A DNA stretch of 64,000 nucleotides, from NCBI RefSeq assembly GCF_900102875.1, contig NZ_FNGH01000002.1, positions 124,001 through 188,000 on the forward strand, read 5' to 3'. Position 1 is the first letter of the stretch, and every line of letters starts with the position of its first letter. The notes below the pieces were generated by a model. That model made no database searches, was not told where the DNA came from, and saw only the letters and a program-made list of their open reading frames with translations. Of the stretch, positions 1 to 8,873 are shown in pieces. Position numbers and translations under genes: made by a program. Source of the DNA: Franzmannia pantelleriensis (GTDB taxonomy: Bacteria; Pseudomonadota; Gammaproteobacteria; Pseudomonadales; Halomonadaceae).

Positions 1-68
1 GGACTGCATAAATGCACCCAAAGTATAAGCTCCGCGCCTTTGCTTTTTTTGGCTTTGCGTACGATCAT

Positions 69-97
69 TTGATCGATCAATGATCAATTTGATCAAA
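69..97. promoter_or_regulatory. Palindromic operator cluster upstream of the polyol operon
   Basis: This AT-rich stretch lies about 50 to 80 bases before the first gene of the polyol operon. It contains three adjacent GATC-centred palindromes: TTGATCGATCAA at 69-80, TGATCA at 81-86 and TTTGATCAAA at 88-97. Repeated dyads just upstream of a sugar operon are typical of an operator. The regulator gene is not in the window and may lie to the left. I could not define a convincing -35/-10 pair. The operator role is inferred from position and symmetry only. Confidence 0.4.
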
Positions 98-145
98 AAT
101 GACTTGAGCAAAACAACAATGCCAAGCGCTACCAAGGAGCACTCC

Positions 146-1456
146 ATGAAACTCTCCCACGCCTTGCCATTGGCGACGCTGGCGGTGGCGGTCTCAGCCG
201 CATCCCACGCCCAGGAAATCACCGTCGCCACGGTCAACAACAACGACATGGTGATCATGCAGAGCCTGACCGACGAGTTCGAGCAGGCGCACCCCGGCAT
301 TAGCGTCAACTGGGTGGTACTCGAGGAAAATGTGCTGCGCCAGCGTCTGACTACCGATATCGCCACCGGCGGCGGTCAGTTCGACGTGATGACCATTGGC
401 ACCTACGAGGCACCGATCTGGGCCGAGCGCGGTTGGCTGGTCCCCCTCGACGACCTGCCCGAGGCGTATCAGGTCGATGACCTGCTGCGTCCGGTGCGTG
501 ATGGCCTGAGCTACGATGGCACCCTGCACGCGCTGCCGTTCTACGGCGAGAGCTCGATGCTCTACTACCGCACCGACCTGTTCGAGCAGCACGGCATCTC
601 GATGCCCGAGCAACCGAGCTGGGACGAGGTGTACGAGTGGGCAGGGCAGATTCACGATCCTGACAACCGCCTCTATGGTATCTGCCTGCGCGGCAAGCCG
701 GGCTGGGGCGAGAACATGGCGTTCGTCTCGACCCTGGTCAACACCTTTGGCGGTCGCTGGTTCGATGAGGACTGGAACCCCGAGCTCAACTCTCCGGAGT
801 GGCAGGAGGCGATCAGCTTCTACGTCGACCTGATGAACAACTATGGTCCGCCGGGTGCCAGCTCCAACGGCTTCAACGAGAACCAGGCGCTGTTCTCCAG
901 CGGCCGCTGTGGCATGTGGATCGACGCTACCTCGGCAGCGGGCCGTATCTATGATCCGCGCGAGTCCGACGTCGCCGACGTGCTGGGCTTCTCTCAGGCG
1001 CCGGTGGCCGAAACACCGAAAGGCTCGCACTGGCTGTGGTCCTGGGCGCTAGGCATCCCAGCCTCTTCGGAGGAGCAGGACGCCGCCAAGCAGTTCATCA
1101 CCTGGGCCACGTCTCAGGAGTACATCGAACTGGTCGGCGAGACCGAGGGCTGGACCAGCGTACCGCCGGGCACCCGCGCCTCGACCTATGAGGATGAGCG
1201 CTACATCGAGGCGGCTCCATTCGCAGGCTTCGTGCTCGAGGCGATGCAGAATGCCGATCCCACCGATTCGACGCTCAAGCCGTCACCCTATACCGGGGTG
1301 CAGTTCGTCGGTATTCCCGAGTTCCAGGCCATCGGCACGCAGGTCGGCCAGTCGATCGCCGCGGCGCTGACCGGGCAAATGCCGGTCGAGCAGGCGTTGG
1401 AATCCGCGCAGCGCAGCGCCGAACGCGCCATGCGTCAGGCGGGCTACTACGACTGA
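146..1456 (+). CDS. smoE: Sorbitol/mannitol ABC transporter, periplasmic substrate-binding protein
   Basis: This is the 436-residue extracellular solute-binding protein (family 1) of a polyol importer; it would capture sorbitol, mannitol or a related polyol in the periplasm. The start at 146 follows an AAGGAG ribosome-binding site and gives a classical Sec signal peptide (MKLSHALPLATLAVAVSAAS, then HAQE). An upstream in-frame ATG at 80 would place a hydrophilic extension before the signal peptide and is rejected. There is no lipobox, so the mature protein should be soluble. The two permeases and the ATPase follow directly, and the downstream dehydrogenases support a polyol substrate. Which polyol is preferred cannot be read from the sequence. 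Confidence 0.9.
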   Translation: MKLSHALPLATLAVAVSAASHAQEITVATVNNNDMVIMQSLTDEFEQAHPGISVNWVVLEENVLRQRLTTDIATGGGQFDVMTIGTYEAPIWAERGWLVPLDDLPEAYQVDDLLRPVRDGLSYDGTLHALPFYGESSMLYYRTDLFEQHGISMPEQPSWDEVYEWAGQIHDPDNRLYGICLRGKPGWGENMAFVSTLVNTFGGRWFDEDWNPELNSPEWQEAISFYVDLMNNYGPPGASSNGFNENQALFSSGRCGMWIDATSAAGRIYDPRESDVADVLGFSQAPVAETPKGSHWLWSWALGIPASSEEQDAAKQFITWATSQEYIELVGETEGWTSVPPGTRASTYEDERYIEAAPFAGFVLEAMQNADPTDSTLKPSPYTGVQFVGIPEFQAIGTQVGQSIAAALTGQMPVEQALESAQRSAERAMRQAGYYD

Positions 1457-1469
1457 TCGTCGGTCCCGA

Positions 1470-1494
1470 GTCGGCCGGGTAACCCCCGGCCGAC
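1470..1494 (+). promoter_or_regulatory. Intercistronic stem-loop between smoE and smoF
   Basis: GTCGGCCGGG (1470-1479) pairs perfectly with CCCGGCCGAC (1485-1494) around a 5-base loop. No T-run follows, so it is not a simple intrinsic terminator. Stem-loops behind the binding-protein cistron are a known way to stabilise its mRNA and make it more abundant than the membrane components; that role is inferred here. Confidence 0.55.
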
Positions 1495-1524
1495 CTCCGT
1501 GTCTCAACCCCGAGTGGTAATACC

Positions 1525-2412
1525 ATGCGTACTCGAACTTCCGGGCGCACCGTAGGCGGCCTGCGTTCGCTATCGCTTCAGGCTCCCGCCGTCACGCTGC
1601 TGCTGATCTGGATGCTGATTCCGCTGGGCATGACCCTGTGGTTCTCCTTCCAGCGCTACAACCTGCTGATGCCGGGCATGGAGCAGTTCGCCGGCCTGGA
1701 AAACTATGAATACCTGCTCACCGACCCGGCATTGTGGCGGGCCATGGGCACGACACTGGTACTGGTTGGCTCGGTGCTGGCGATCTCGGTGATCGGTGGC
1801 ACGCTGCTGGCAGTGCTCTATCAGCAGGACTTCTTCGGCCGCGGCGTGGCGCGGGTATTGGCGATCTCGCCGTTCTTCATCATGCCTACGGTCAGCGCAT
1901 TGATCTGGCAGAACATGATGATGCACCCGGTCAATGGCGTATTGGCCTGGTTCACCGGGCTGTTTGGGCTGCCGGCGATAGACTGGTTCTCCTCCTTCCC
2001 GCTGCTGTCGATCATCATCATCGTCGCCTGGCAATGGCTGCCGTTCGCGCTGTTGATCCTGCTGACCGCCATGCAGTCGCTGGACGACGATCAGGTCGAG
2101 GCGGCACGCATGGACGGCGCCGGCCCGGTGGCGGTGTTCTTCTTCATCACCCTGCCGCACCTCAAGCGCGCCATCAGCGTGGTGATCATGATCCAGATGA
2201 TCTTCCTGCTGACCATCTTCGCCGAGATCTATGTCACCACCTCCGGTGGACCCGGGCTGGCTACCACCAATCTGGCCTTCCTGATCTATATACGCGCGCT
2301 GCTGGAGTTCGACGTCGGCGGTGCCTCCGCGGGTGGGGTGATCGCCATCATCCTGGCCAATATCGTAGCCATCTTCCTGATTCGCATGGTCGCGAAGAAT
2401 CTCGAAGACTGA
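1525..2412 (+). CDS. smoF: Polyol ABC transporter permease (MalF type)
   Basis: This 295-residue inner-membrane protein has about six hydrophobic segments and the cytoplasmic EAA loop of binding-protein-dependent permeases, seen as VEAARMDGAG followed by LP near residue 190. It forms half of the translocation channel with the next gene product. Family 1 sugar permeases of the SmoF/MtlF group are the closest match by order and length. The start used is the ATG at 1525, 68 bases after smoE. It is cotranscribed with smoE and smoG. Confidence 0.9.
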   Translation: MRTRTSGRTVGGLRSLSLQAPAVTLLLIWMLIPLGMTLWFSFQRYNLLMPGMEQFAGLENYEYLLTDPALWRAMGTTLVLVGSVLAISVIGGTLLAVLYQQDFFGRGVARVLAISPFFIMPTVSALIWQNMMMHPVNGVLAWFTGLFGLPAIDWFSSFPLLSIIIIVAWQWLPFALLILLTAMQSLDDDQVEAARMDGAGPVAVFFFITLPHLKRAISVVIMIQMIFLLTIFAEIYVTTSGGPGLATTNLAFLIYIRALLEFDVGGASAGGVIAIILANIVAIFLIRMVAKNLED

Positions 2413-2427
2413 CGCTAGGAGCCGCTA

Positions 2428-3246
2428 ATGAATACTTCTCGTACACAGCGCCTGGTGTTGGCCGTGGTGGCCTGGAGCATCACCTTCGTGATCTTCTTCC
2501 CGATCCTGTGGATGTTCCTCACCGGCTTCAAGACCGAAGCCCAGGCGATCGCCGATCCGACCCTGTTTTTCACCCCGACGCTGGAAAGCTATGCCGCCAT
2601 CCAGAGTCGTGCCAACTATTTCCACTTTGCCCTCAACAGCGTCTACGTGGCCTTCGGTTCGACCCTGCTGGCGCTGCTGATCGGCATTCCCTCGGCCTAC
2701 TCGATGGCCTTTCTGCCCACCAAGCGCACCAAGGGCACGCTGTTGTGGATGCTCTCCACCAAGATGCTGCCGCCGGTGGGCGTGCTGGTACCGATCTACC
2801 TGATCTTCCGTGATCTGGGCATGCTCGATACGCGCATTGGCCTGATCGTCGTGTATACCCTGATGAACCTGCCGATCGTGATCTGGATGCTCTACACCTT
2901 CTTCAAGGATCTGCCCAAGGACATCCTCGAGGCGGGTCGCATGGACGGTGCGAGCACCCACCAGGAGATCCTTTTCCTGCTGATCCCGCTGACCCTGCCG
3001 GGGATCGCCTCAACCGGCTTGCTATCGGTGATCCTGAGTTGGAACGAGGCCTTCTGGAGCCTCAATCTGACCAGTTCGCGGGCGGCACCGCTGACCGCTT
3101 ATATCGCCTCGTTCTCCAGTCCCGAAGGCCTGTTCTGGGCCAAGTTGTCGGCGGCCTCGACCATGGCGGTTGCGCCGATCCTGATCTTCGGTTGGTTGAC
3201 CCAGAAACAGATGGTGCGCGGCCTGACCTTCGGCGCCGTCAAGTAA
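2428..3246 (+). CDS. smoG: Polyol ABC transporter permease (MalG type)
   Basis: This 272-residue second permease of the importer has multiple membrane segments and an EAA loop (LEAGRMDGAS, then IPLTLPG) in the C-terminal half. It lies 15 bases after smoF with an AGGAG-like site before the ATG. MalG-type subunits dimerise with the MalF-type partner and dock on the ATPase through the EAA loop. Length and order match SmoG/MtlG of Rhodobacter and Pseudomonas. Confidence 0.9.
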   Translation: MNTSRTQRLVLAVVAWSITFVIFFPILWMFLTGFKTEAQAIADPTLFFTPTLESYAAIQSRANYFHFALNSVYVAFGSTLLALLIGIPSAYSMAFLPTKRTKGTLLWMLSTKMLPPVGVLVPIYLIFRDLGMLDTRIGLIVVYTLMNLPIVIWMLYTFFKDLPKDILEAGRMDGASTHQEILFLLIPLTLPGIASTGLLSVILSWNEAFWSLNLTSSRAAPLTAYIASFSSPEGLFWAKLSAASTMAVAPILIFGWLTQKQMVRGLTFGAVK

Positions 3247-3258
3247 AGGACGATTCAC

Positions 3259-4418
<1,160 letters not shown>

Positions 4419-4422
<4 letters not shown>

Positions 4423-5126
4423 GCGCCGCACAGACCCTGATCTTCGATTGCGATGGGGTCCTGGTCGACAGCGAGGCGATCGCCGAGGCGACGCTGATCG
4501 AGCTGCTCGATGAGTGGCTGCCAGACTTGGCGACCGAGGCGGTGCTGCGCCAGGCGCTGGGGATGACCACCGCCAATATCCTGCGTCACCTCGAGTCGCA
4601 GAGTCGCCACCGGCTGCCCGTTGATGCCACCCAGCGAGTCGATACCACCATCGAGGGGCGTCTGGCCGAGGAGCTGCAAGCCGTGCCCGGTGTGGCAGCG
4701 GCCATTGCCGCGATTCCGCTACCCAAGGCGGTGGTGTCCAACAGCCGTCGCCAGCGGGTGGAGGCCTCGCTGGCCACGACCGGGCTGGCAGCGTTGCTCG
4801 GTGAGGCGCCGATCTTCACTGCCGACGAGGTTGCGCGACCCAAGCCCGACCCGGCCCTCTACCGCCTGGCCGCCGCGCGGCTCGGGGTAGACGCCGGGCA
4901 GTGCCTGGTGATCGAGGATAGCGTCGCCGGGGTTACCGCGGCCCACGCCGCCGGCATGACCGTAGTGGGCTTCATCGGTGCCAGTCATATCGAGGCGGGG
5001 CAGGCCGCGCGGCTGAATGCCGCTGGTGCCTGGCGGGTAATCGACCATATGCAACAACTGGCCGCCCTGGTCAGCGATTGGTGCAGTGCCGGCACAAGCA
5101 TTCCTGCAAGGAGAAACCCATTATGA
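4419..5126 (+). CDS. HAD-superfamily phosphatase (beta-phosphoglucomutase-like)
   Basis: This 235-residue cytoplasmic haloacid dehalogenase-type enzyme has motif [11 protein letters not shown] (nucleophile Asp10, acid Asp12), a helical cap typical of subclass I, motif II in VVSNSRR, a lysine in RPKPDPALY and motif IV in VIEDSVAGV. All catalytic motifs are present. The substrate is unknown. Within a polyol operon, a sugar- or polyol-phosphate phosphatase (clearing toxic phosphorylated intermediates) is plausible but inferred. It overlaps smoK upstream and smoS downstream by 4 bases each, so it is a fixed part of the operon. Confidence 0.8.
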
Positions 5127-5911
5127 AACTCAAGGACAAGGTTGCGGTGATTACCGGTGGTGCCCGCGGGATCGGTTTGGCCATCGCACAAGGCTACCTG
5201 GCCCAGGGCGCCAAGCTGGTGATCGCCGACATCGACCAGGCCGCCATCGATGCTGCGCTGACGACTCTCGAGGGCGATGGCCAGTCCGGTTCGCGGCTGA
5301 TGGGAGTGCGACTCGACGTCTGCGACCATCAGGCCATCGAGGCCATGGTGGCAGAGGTCAGCGAGCGCTTCGGTGGCATCGACATCCTGGTCAACAACGC
5401 CGCGCTGTTCGACATGCAGCCGGTACTCGAGGTGACCGAAGCCAGCTACGACAAGCAGTTCAACGTCAACGTCAAAGGCTTGTTCTTCACCCTGCAGGCG
5501 GTGGCCAAGTCGATGGTCGCCCGCGGCAAGGGGGGAGCGATCATCAATATGTCGTCCCAGGCCGGGCGCCGCGGCGAGGCGCTGGTGAGCACCTACTGTG
5601 CCACCAAGGCGGCGGTGATCAGCCTCACCCAGTCCTGCGCGCTGGACCTGATCAAGCACGGTATTCGCGTCAACGGCATCGCCCCCGGGGTGGTCGACAC
5701 GCCGATGTGGGGCGAGGTCGATGCGCTGTTCGCACGCTATGAAGGCCGGCCGCTGGGCGAAAAGAAGCGCCTGGTGGGGGAGGCGGTGCCCTATGGGCGC
5801 ATGGGACGTCCCGAAGACTACGTGGGTCCGGCGCTGTTCCTGGCCAGCGACGACAGCGACTACGTGGTGGCGCAGACCCTGAACGTCGACGGCGGCAACT
5901 GGATGAGCTGA
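5123..5911 (+). CDS. smoS: Polyol (sorbitol/galactitol) dehydrogenase, SDR family
   Basis: This 262-residue NAD-dependent short-chain dehydrogenase has the cofactor motif TGGARGIG at residues 11-18, NNA at 91-93, catalytic Ser145, and Tyr158/Lys162 in YCATK. The sequence closely follows Rhodobacter SmoS as I remember it, including [17 protein letters not shown] and the C-terminal VDGGNWMS. SmoS oxidises sorbitol to fructose and galactitol to tagatose. The start is the ATG at 5123 behind AAGGAG, overlapping the HAD stop. The following kinase and GatZ protein make the galactitol reaction especially relevant here. Confidence 0.9.
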   Translation: MKLKDKVAVITGGARGIGLAIAQGYLAQGAKLVIADIDQAAIDAALTTLEGDGQSGSRLMGVRLDVCDHQAIEAMVAEVSERFGGIDILVNNAALFDMQPVLEVTEASYDKQFNVNVKGLFFTLQAVAKSMVARGKGGAIINMSSQAGRRGEALVSTYCATKAAVISLTQSCALDLIKHGIRVNGIAPGVVDTPMWGEVDALFARYEGRPLGEKKRLVGEAVPYGRMGRPEDYVGPALFLASDDSDYVVAQTLNVDGGNWMS

Positions 5912-5914
5912 ACC

Positions 5915-6868
5915 ATGTTCGATATCACCACCAGCGGCGAACTGCTCGCCGAGTTCATGGCCGAGGCCCGCGACCAGCGTTTCGATGCGGCCGGTCGCTT
6001 CCACGGCCCGTTTCCCAGCGGCGCCCCGGCCATCTTCGCCTCCCAGGCCGCGCGCATGGGCGTGCGGGTGGCTTACGCCGGCCGCGTGGGTGACGACGGT
6101 TTCGGCGATCTGATCGTGGCTAGGCTGCGCGACGATGGCATCGACGTCGGCGCGGTGCAGCGCGACCCTGAACGACCCACCGGCACTGCCTTCGTCAGCT
6201 ACCAGGCCGATGGCAGCCGCCGTTTCATCTTCAACCTGGCACACAGCGCCGCCGGCCAGCAGACCCTCGACGACACCCAGCTGGCGCGTCTGGCGGCGTG
6301 TCGCTACTGCCATGTGATGGGCTCGTCGCTCTCGTCGCCGGCCGCCATCGCCATTGTGCGGCGTCTGGTGGCGCGGGTCAGAGAGAACGGCGGGCAGATC
6401 AGCTTCGATCCCAACGTGCGGCCCGAGCTGGTCGAGCGGCCGGGCGTGCGCGAGGCGCTGCTCGCGCTGGTGGCCGGCTGCGACATCTTCCTGCCCAGCG
6501 ATGCCGACCTCGAATGGCTGGCCGCTCCGGGGGAAGGCATGGACGCCAGCGTGGCGCGACTAATGGCCGAACACCGCATGTCGCTGCTGGTGCTCAAGCG
6601 CGCCGCGGCGGGCTGTGTGGCCTACCGCGACGGTGAGCGTCTCGAGGTGCCCGGGCTACACGTGGAAGAGGTCGACCCCACCGGTGCCGGCGACTGCTTT
6701 GGTGGCGCGCTGATCGCCGCCCTGGCCGCCGGTCGCGATCTTCGCCAGGCGCTGCGGCTGGCCAATGCCGCCGGTGCGCATGCCGTAACCGTGCTGGGGC
6801 CGATGGAGGGATGCAGCGATCTTGCCACCCTGAAGCGGCGCCTGGACGCCGCGGGAGACGACCAATGA
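5915..6868 (+). CDS. PfkB-family sugar kinase, probable tagatose kinase
   Basis: This 317-residue ribokinase-fold kinase has the N-terminal sugar-binding region GPFPSGAPAIF (residues 31-41), the lid around residues 90-110 and the C-terminal signature DPTGAGDCFGG with catalytic Asp260. The GPFPSGAPAIF segment resembles tagatose kinases of Agrobacterium galactitol/altritol pathways as I recall them. It lies 3 bases after smoS and overlaps the GatZ gene (ATGA). This order suggests phosphorylation of the ketose made by SmoS to tagatose 6-phosphate. A fructokinase role cannot be excluded, but a separate fructokinase exists at 42.0-43.0 kb. Confidence 0.72.
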   Translation: MFDITTSGELLAEFMAEARDQRFDAAGRFHGPFPSGAPAIFASQAARMGVRVAYAGRVGDDGFGDLIVARLRDDGIDVGAVQRDPERPTGTAFVSYQADGSRRFIFNLAHSAAGQQTLDDTQLARLAACRYCHVMGSSLSSPAAIAIVRRLVARVRENGGQISFDPNVRPELVERPGVREALLALVAGCDIFLPSDADLEWLAAPGEGMDASVARLMAEHRMSLLVLKRAAAGCVAYRDGERLEVPGLHVEEVDPTGAGDCFGGALIAALAAGRDLRQALRLANAAGAHAVTVLGPMEGCSDLATLKRRLDAAGDDQ

Positions 6869-8163
6869 GCGATCATCCGCTGGATACCATCGTGGCCGCC
6901 AACCGCCGCGGTGAGGCGCAGGGTATCGCCTCGGTATGCTCGGCCCACCCGCTGGTGCTCGAGGCGGCCATCGAGCGCGCCCTGGTCGATGGTACGCCGC
7001 TGCTGGTCGAAGCCACCTGCAACCAGGTCAACCAGCAGGGCGGCTATACCGGCATGACGCCGGCCGACTTTCGCGACCGGGTGCTGGCCCTGGCCGAGCG
7101 GTTGGGCTTGCCGGAGGCGCGGCTGATCCTCGGCGGCGACCATCTGGGGCCTTCGCCGTGGCAGGCCGAGCCCGCCGAGGCGGCCATGGCCAAGGCCGAG
7201 GCGATGGTCGCCGCCTACGCCGCAGCCGGTTTCACCAAGCTGCACCTCGACGCCAGCATGCCCTGCGGCGATGACCCGACGACGCTCGACGATGCCACGG
7301 TCGCAGCGCGGGCCGTGCGGCTGGCGCGGGCCGCAGAACAGGCAGCCAGCGAGCGGCGTGACCGGCTGCGCTATGTGATCGGTACCGAGGTGCCGGTGCC
7401 CGGCGGCGCCCAAGAGCACCTCGATACCCTCGCCGTGACCGGCACCGACGAGCTACAGACGACCCTGGAGACCCATCGCGCGGTGTTCGCCGCCGAGGGG
7501 GTGGCTGAGGCCTGGTCGCGGGTGCGGGCGGTGGTGGTGCAGCCCGGCGTGGAGTTCGGCCATACCGAGGTGATCGACTTCGTGCCGGCCGCCGCCGCTG
7601 AGCTGAGCACAGCCATCCACGCGTGGCCCGACCTGGTGTTCGAGGCCCACTCCACCGATTATCAGACGCCGCAGGCCTATCGTGCGCTGGTTCAAGGCCA
7701 CTTCGCGATCCTCAAGGTGGGGCCGGCGCTGACCTTTGCCCTGCGCGAGGCGCTGTTCGCCCTCGACCATATCGCCCTGGAAGCCCCAGGGGTGGCGTGG
7801 AAGACGCCGCTGCGCGAGACCCTGGAGGTCGCCATGCGGGTCGAGCCGCGCTACTGGCAGGCTTACTACGAGGGGAGTGGTGACGAGCAGCGCTTCGCGC
7901 GCCGCTACAGCCTCAGTGACCGTAGCCGCTACTACTGGGCCCAGCCTGAGGTGGCCGCCGCGGTCGAGGGGCTGTTCGAGGCGCTCGACGCGGCAGCGAT
8001 ACCGCCGACGCTGATCAGCCAGTACCTGCCGCAGCAGTACCAGGCCATCCGTCGCGGCGAGCTCGCGGCCGACGCCCGCTCGCTGGTGCGCCACCACATC
8101 AACCTGACCCTCGGCGCCTACGCCGAGGCCTGCCAGCCCGCGGGCGGCTATACGACGGTCTGA
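6865..8163 (+). CDS. GatZ/KbaZ-family protein, probable tagatose-6-phosphate 4-epimerase
   Basis: This 432-residue protein of the GatZ/KbaZ family is usually annotated as the non-catalytic subunit of tagatose-1,6-bisphosphate aldolase. Family marks include IASVCSAHPLVLEAA near the N-terminus, EATCNQVNQQGGYTGM, and LGGDHLGP. The start at 6865 overlaps the kinase stop; an in-frame start at 6811 would run into that gene. No GatY/KbaY catalytic subunit is encoded nearby. In Agrobacterium, stand-alone GatZ proteins have been reported to interconvert tagatose 6-phosphate and fructose 6-phosphate. That activity fits the neighbouring kinase better than aldolase assistance, but it is inferred. Confidence 0.75.
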   Translation: MSDHPLDTIVAANRRGEAQGIASVCSAHPLVLEAAIERALVDGTPLLVEATCNQVNQQGGYTGMTPADFRDRVLALAERLGLPEARLILGGDHLGPSPWQAEPAEAAMAKAEAMVAAYAAAGFTKLHLDASMPCGDDPTTLDDATVAARAVRLARAAEQAASERRDRLRYVIGTEVPVPGGAQEHLDTLAVTGTDELQTTLETHRAVFAAEGVAEAWSRVRAVVVQPGVEFGHTEVIDFVPAAAAELSTAIHAWPDLVFEAHSTDYQTPQAYRALVQGHFAILKVGPALTFALREALFALDHIALEAPGVAWKTPLRETLEVAMRVEPRYWQAYYEGSGDEQRFARRYSLSDRSRYYWAQPEVAAAVEGLFEALDAAAIPPTLISQYLPQQYQAIRRGELAADARSLVRHHINLTLGAYAEACQPAGGYTTV

Positions 8164-8207
8164 GCGGGATATCATGCGCCTTTATTTTCTCATTAAGGAG
8201 ACGTGTC

Positions 8208-8828
8208 GTGAGCCCTGAACCGCATGCCGTTGCCACGCATATCATCGCCGCTGCAGCGGATGCCGAGCGCTTCGTGGTCGCTCTAGCCGGACCACCCGGA
8301 GCCGGTAAATCGACGCTCTCAGAACGTCTACGCCAGGCCCTTGAAGTGGAATTGCCTGGCCAGACGGTGGTGGTCCCGATGGACGGTTACCACTTCGACA
8401 ACGCGGTGCTCGGTCCCGAACGGCTGCCGTTCAAGGGGGCGCCGCACACCTTCGACGTGGATGGCCTGCACGCCGATCTGCAGCGCATCCGCCATGCCAA
8501 GGCGCCAGTGGCGGTGCCGGTCTTCGACCGCCCCCTGGATCTGGCCCGTGCGGGGGGCCGCCTGGTGACGCTTGAGCACCGCATCATTCTGGTCGAGGGC
8601 AACTATCTACTACTCGATCAGTCGCCATGGCGCGAACTGGCGCCGCTGTTCGACCTCAGCGTGATGCTCGAGGTCGAGGATGCCGAGCTCGAGCGACGGC
8701 TGATCGAGCGTTGGCGGGGCATGGGGCAGGACCCCGCGGCCGCCCTCGACAAGGCACGCAACAAGGACATGCGCAATGCCCGGCTGGTCAAGCGGCATTC
8801 GCGAACCCCCGACCTGGTCTGGCGCTGA
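8208..8828 (+). CDS. P-loop kinase of the FrcK/uridine-kinase-like family
   Basis: This 206-residue cytoplasmic nucleoside/sugar kinase-like protein has Walker A GPPGAGKST near residue 29, a DGYHFDN motif typical of the phosphoribulokinase/uridine kinase superfamily, and VEGNYLLL as the second acidic motif. The start is a GTG at 8208, 7 bases after AAGGAG. Relatives include FrcK, encoded with the rhizobial fructose transporter FrcBCA, which is absent here. The natural substrate is unresolved. The 44-base gap to the GatZ gene is the loosest junction so far in the operon. Confidence 0.65.
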   Translation: MSPEPHAVATHIIAAAADAERFVVALAGPPGAGKSTLSERLRQALEVELPGQTVVVPMDGYHFDNAVLGPERLPFKGAPHTFDVDGLHADLQRIRHAKAPVAVPVFDRPLDLARAGGRLVTLEHRIILVEGNYLLLDQSPWRELAPLFDLSVMLEVEDAELERRLIERWRGMGQDPAAALDKARNKDMRNARLVKRHSRTPDLVWR

Positions 8829-8873
8829 GCCGGTCCCGGGTGGGCCGAACACTTTTGCCACTGGAGGCATGCC

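Noticed and set aside
1734-2813. 359-codon plus-strand frame across smoF and smoG
   Set aside because: Out of frame with two permeases that have intact membrane segments and EAA loops; translation is His/Arg-rich.
4985-6313. 442-codon minus-strand open frame opposite smoS and the PfkB kinase
   Set aside because: It is antisense to two clearly recognised enzymes, has His/Gly/Asp-rich composition typical of reverse GC-rich coding sequence, and no family motif.
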